This document shows positions 8,101 through 8,538 of a stretch of DNA of 8,538 nt, one piece after another. Under the pieces are notes generated by a model. That model searched no databases. It was not told where the DNA came from and saw nothing but the letters and a program-made list of their open reading frames with translations. Position 1 is the stretch's first letter. Every line of letters starts with the position of its first letter. The stretch comes from an uncultured Collinsella sp. (GTDB lineage Bacteria > Actinomycetota > Coriobacteriia > Coriobacteriales > Coriobacteriaceae): the NCBI GenBank assembly GCA_902464175.1, contig CABQHZ010000071.1, forward strand, positions 1-8,538. Reading direction: 5' to 3'. The position numbers and the translations under genes are program-made.

Positions 8101-8293
8101 ACGAGGGGGTCTTGTAGTCTACGCCCAGCGAGACGTCGGCCACCGCCGCATCGTGACGGCACAGATCGAGCTCGGCAAACGTAGGCGCCAGCAACACGGC
8201 GCGCCCGTGGCGGGCAACCAGGTCGGCAAGCAGCGCGGCCTCGGCATCGCTCAAGTCCGCGCCGGCATTGGTGGTATAGATTCGAACAGGCAT
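5189..8293 (-). CDS. addB: AddB-type PD-(D/E)XK nuclease, ATP-dependent nuclease subunit B
   Basis: This 1034-residue protein is the probable AddB partner of the AddA encoded next to it. In AddAB, the AddB nuclease cuts the other strand, and its helicase-like part scans for the recombination hotspot. The C-terminal RecB-family nuclease is well formed: SASQIEAYSTCPLCWF (718-733), His757 in GNFVHDVLEH, Asp866 in GGRIDRVDV, Asp880 and Lys882 in VIDYKH, and Gln918/Tyr922. The N-terminal part is diverged. Where B. subtilis AddB has a GxxGxGKT P-loop, this one reads RIYTTNAGADLSD (4-16) with no GKT/S, although the following VLLAPTFAELDLCR aligns with the usual LVPdQmtf region. The family's C-terminal C-x2-C-x5-C iron-sulfur ligands are reduced to Cys1021. 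Length is somewhat below the roughly 1160 residues of Firmicutes AddB. The start is the first in-frame ATG after an upstream in-frame TAG, with GGAGG only three bases before it. The family and operon make the call, though the sequence is an outlier. Confidence 0.85.
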   Translation of the reverse strand: MPVRIYTTNAGADLSDAEAALLADLVARHGRAVLLAPTFAELDLCRHDAAVADVSLGVDYKTPSSWLRSLWELMGDGRGFVDNLQRQMLFSDMVARRDDADLQPLSRSQGTVRMLARMARDVLPGVAGTGAERRCDSVCQPEPKSDAEARVFELLRAYASGLDRRDMVEPCEAADMMAGALADNLPTCARAVFVRGVTSFAHGLLELLSAVANGGGEVVVLLAREQAAMREELAAAFDARGVLFEVAPLGEDAVASKPAAQPAFLEVAGPHARAYAYANAIDKLVKAREGAVPHDGAAAPADPARVLVVSAQAPQLFGELTARLAARHIAAETTEFTAFSQSIAGRQFTALADLIERMKAADEGNASKIEWWPAPELTDWIYSPLSGADAASARTFDKNMRLSRSKTIAGVKSLLQSVQGQVRGARKAASDQNWFKTVPCVVSDVFQALWRDKPVTALKAMLAVAEALPDRAFGGLDGQARRQAEMALLRHAIDILMNDARALDVSQAATVPVLDGVRTKVDKRSTAYDYETYEVDRIPRAQVRFVSLADAAALRPNSYDAVLFADVDLDSYPLSHEEGPLATLTEELGRDGVTLEPAALLRVRFGRAMQAARGPVVLARVTHDRLARECYPAAVWTELRARAEAAGAAKAAGAAKATCVGEGEIVRDFDPAAGEGLERKRVACEAPQHLSAEAVPYLVLRRRDGEGEDAPLVPRLTSASQIEAYSTCPLCWFVSYRVKPQSIDAGFGNMEKGNFVHDVLEHLHARLPQEGMERVTPMNLPRAQELLREVFDETLTEHAGKRGTEGPLVPLSPVEERQVAEILPQLEGVLAYESEALAPFAPRYLEFAFNELKVEYAGWPLGGRIDRVDVDAENRAVVIDYKHRSGVEEYKLADPTVFDEKTGAAPADDPRWLPPHTQTLIYAQAMRRALDLNTRAALYFSTKGGKPALRGAASDELLEEERGDGRIPGLKKGFPGEGGNMDFDTLLDRVEAGIAERLRELEAGVVAAVDPTSPQATHARCSYNHEGTFVRRDV
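5198..5204 (-). promoter_or_regulatory. Ribosome binding site of addA, inside the end of addB
   Basis: AAGGAGG on the minus strand lies within the last codons of addB. It is 12 bases before the addA ATG at 5185, a rather long spacing. It is the only good Shine-Dalgarno match near that start, so addA translation is probably coupled to ribosomes finishing addB. Confidence 0.6.
6323..6358 (-). repeat. Two exact 18-base tandem repeats inside addB
   Basis: The 18-base unit at 6323-6340 is repeated exactly at 6341-6358, and a decaying third copy starts at 6359. On the minus strand it encodes Ala-Ala-Gly-Ala-Ala-Lys twice (AddB residues 645-656) in a probably flexible linker before the nuclease domain. 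The unit is a multiple of three, so copy-number change would not shift the frame. Confidence 0.9.
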
Positions 8294-8296
8294 GGT

Positions 8297-8355
8297 CCTC
8301 CACTCAAACCGTTCGCAATATTCAATGTATCCATCCTACCCGCCCACGCGGACAA
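8297..8355 (-). promoter_or_regulatory. Candidate promoter and ribosome binding site of addB
   Basis: On the minus strand, TTGTCC (8350-8355) and GGATAC (8327-8332) are 17 bases apart, giving a weak -35/-10 pair. GGAGG (8297-8301) is the ribosome binding site, only three bases before the ATG. A terminator upstream (8370-8395) means addB needs its own promoter in this short gap, which supports the position more than the hexamers themselves do. No operator is recognisable. Confidence 0.35.
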
Positions 8356-8369
8356 CATGGCCCCACACC

Positions 8370-8395
8370 AAAAAACCGCCCCCGGAGGGACGGTT
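8370..8395 (-). terminator. Rho-independent terminator after the TrpR-like gene
   Basis: Bases 8374-8378 pair with 8391-8395, and 8380-8382 pair with 8387-8389, with one C/A mismatch between them and a four-base loop. On the minus strand the hairpin runs into six T residues (8375-8370), two of which overlap its base. It lies 27 bases after the stop codon of the gene on its right and so separates that gene from addB. Confidence 0.75.
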
Positions 8396-8422
8396 CTGTG
8401 CAATTCGTTTTTTGCCGCTGGC

Positions 8423-8538
8423 CTACTCGCCATCCTCCAGTTTGATGAGGATCTTGCGATAGCCGCCGTACTCGCCGTTGAGCGCCTTGGACACGCGGCT
8501 CACCGTGGTGGACGAAGCGCCGGTGCGGGCCTGAACCT
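8423..8538 (-). CDS. TrpR-related DNA-binding protein, YerC/YecD type, C-terminal part only
   Basis: Only the last 37 codons and the TAG stop (8425-8423) are in the window; the start lies beyond the right edge. The visible residues read TGASSTTVSRVSKALNG followed by EYGGYRKILIKLEDGE. T-G-A-S-S-T-T-[VI]-S-R-V is the recognition helix of the helix-turn-helix in TrpR-like YerC/YecD proteins, and the following aromatic/Gly segment (GGYR.IL) is their usual C-terminal end. The full proteins are about 100 residues and related in fold to the tryptophan repressor, but their ligand and targets are not established. A terminator follows closely, so it is probably not transcribed together with addBA. Identification rests on a short but characteristic segment recalled from memory. 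Confidence 0.8.
   Translation of the reverse strand, partial: VQARTGASSTTVSRVSKALNGEYGGYRKILIKLEDGE

Noticed and set aside
8370..8415. The hairpin at 8374-8395 as a plus-strand terminator using the T-run at 8408-8413
   Set aside because: Twelve bases separate the hairpin from that T-run, and no plus-strand gene lies upstream. The minus-strand T-run touches the hairpin directly.
1..8538. CRISPR array, tRNA, rRNA, insertion sequence or phage attachment site
   Set aside because: I saw no regularly spaced repeats, cloverleaf-like sequence, transposase motifs or terminal inverted repeats. The only repeats are the short coding ones in addA and addB.

Overview
The window looks like a stretch of a high-GC Gram-positive chromosome, most likely a Coriobacteriia member such as a Collinsella relative. 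That placement is an inference from the high GC of the central genes, the adjacent addB-addA order, a TrpR-like YerC/YecD gene and a DUF3284-like fragment; no rRNA or taxonomic marker is present. Every gene I can support is on the minus strand, so the window reads right to left.

Right edge, 8423-8538: the last 37 codons of a TrpR-related YerC/YecD-type DNA-binding protein, followed by a hairpin and T-run terminator at 8370-8395. The gap up to 8294 holds a weak candidate promoter and the ribosome binding site of addB. Centre, 8293-1523: addB and then addA, three bases apart, forming a two-gene operon for the AddAB helicase-nuclease. This complex resects double-strand DNA ends to load RecA for recombinational repair. 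AddA has all UvrD/RecB-type helicase motifs and a complete C-terminal nuclease. AddB keeps its nuclease residues, but its N-terminal P-loop is degenerate and two of the usual C-terminal iron-sulfur cysteines are not visible. The operon ends at a strong terminator with a perfect 13-bp stem (1473-1511).

Left part, 1-1479: about 150 bases without a gene, holding a candidate -10 box and a good ribosome binding site. Then comes a 52-codon ORF resembling only the N-terminus of DUF3284 proteins, and a major facilitator superfamily transporter that runs off the left edge with no stop. The transporter's base composition is clearly lower in GC than addAB, and its start codon overlaps an in-frame stop of the read-through extension of the short ORF. 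This looks like a recently rearranged or acquired junction.

I see no CRISPR array, tRNA, rRNA, insertion sequence or attachment site. Most of the window is DNA-repair housekeeping. The unusual points are the divergent AddB, 18-base repeats that have grown inside both add genes, and the truncated-ORF/transporter junction. I did not find a convincing new multi-gene system.
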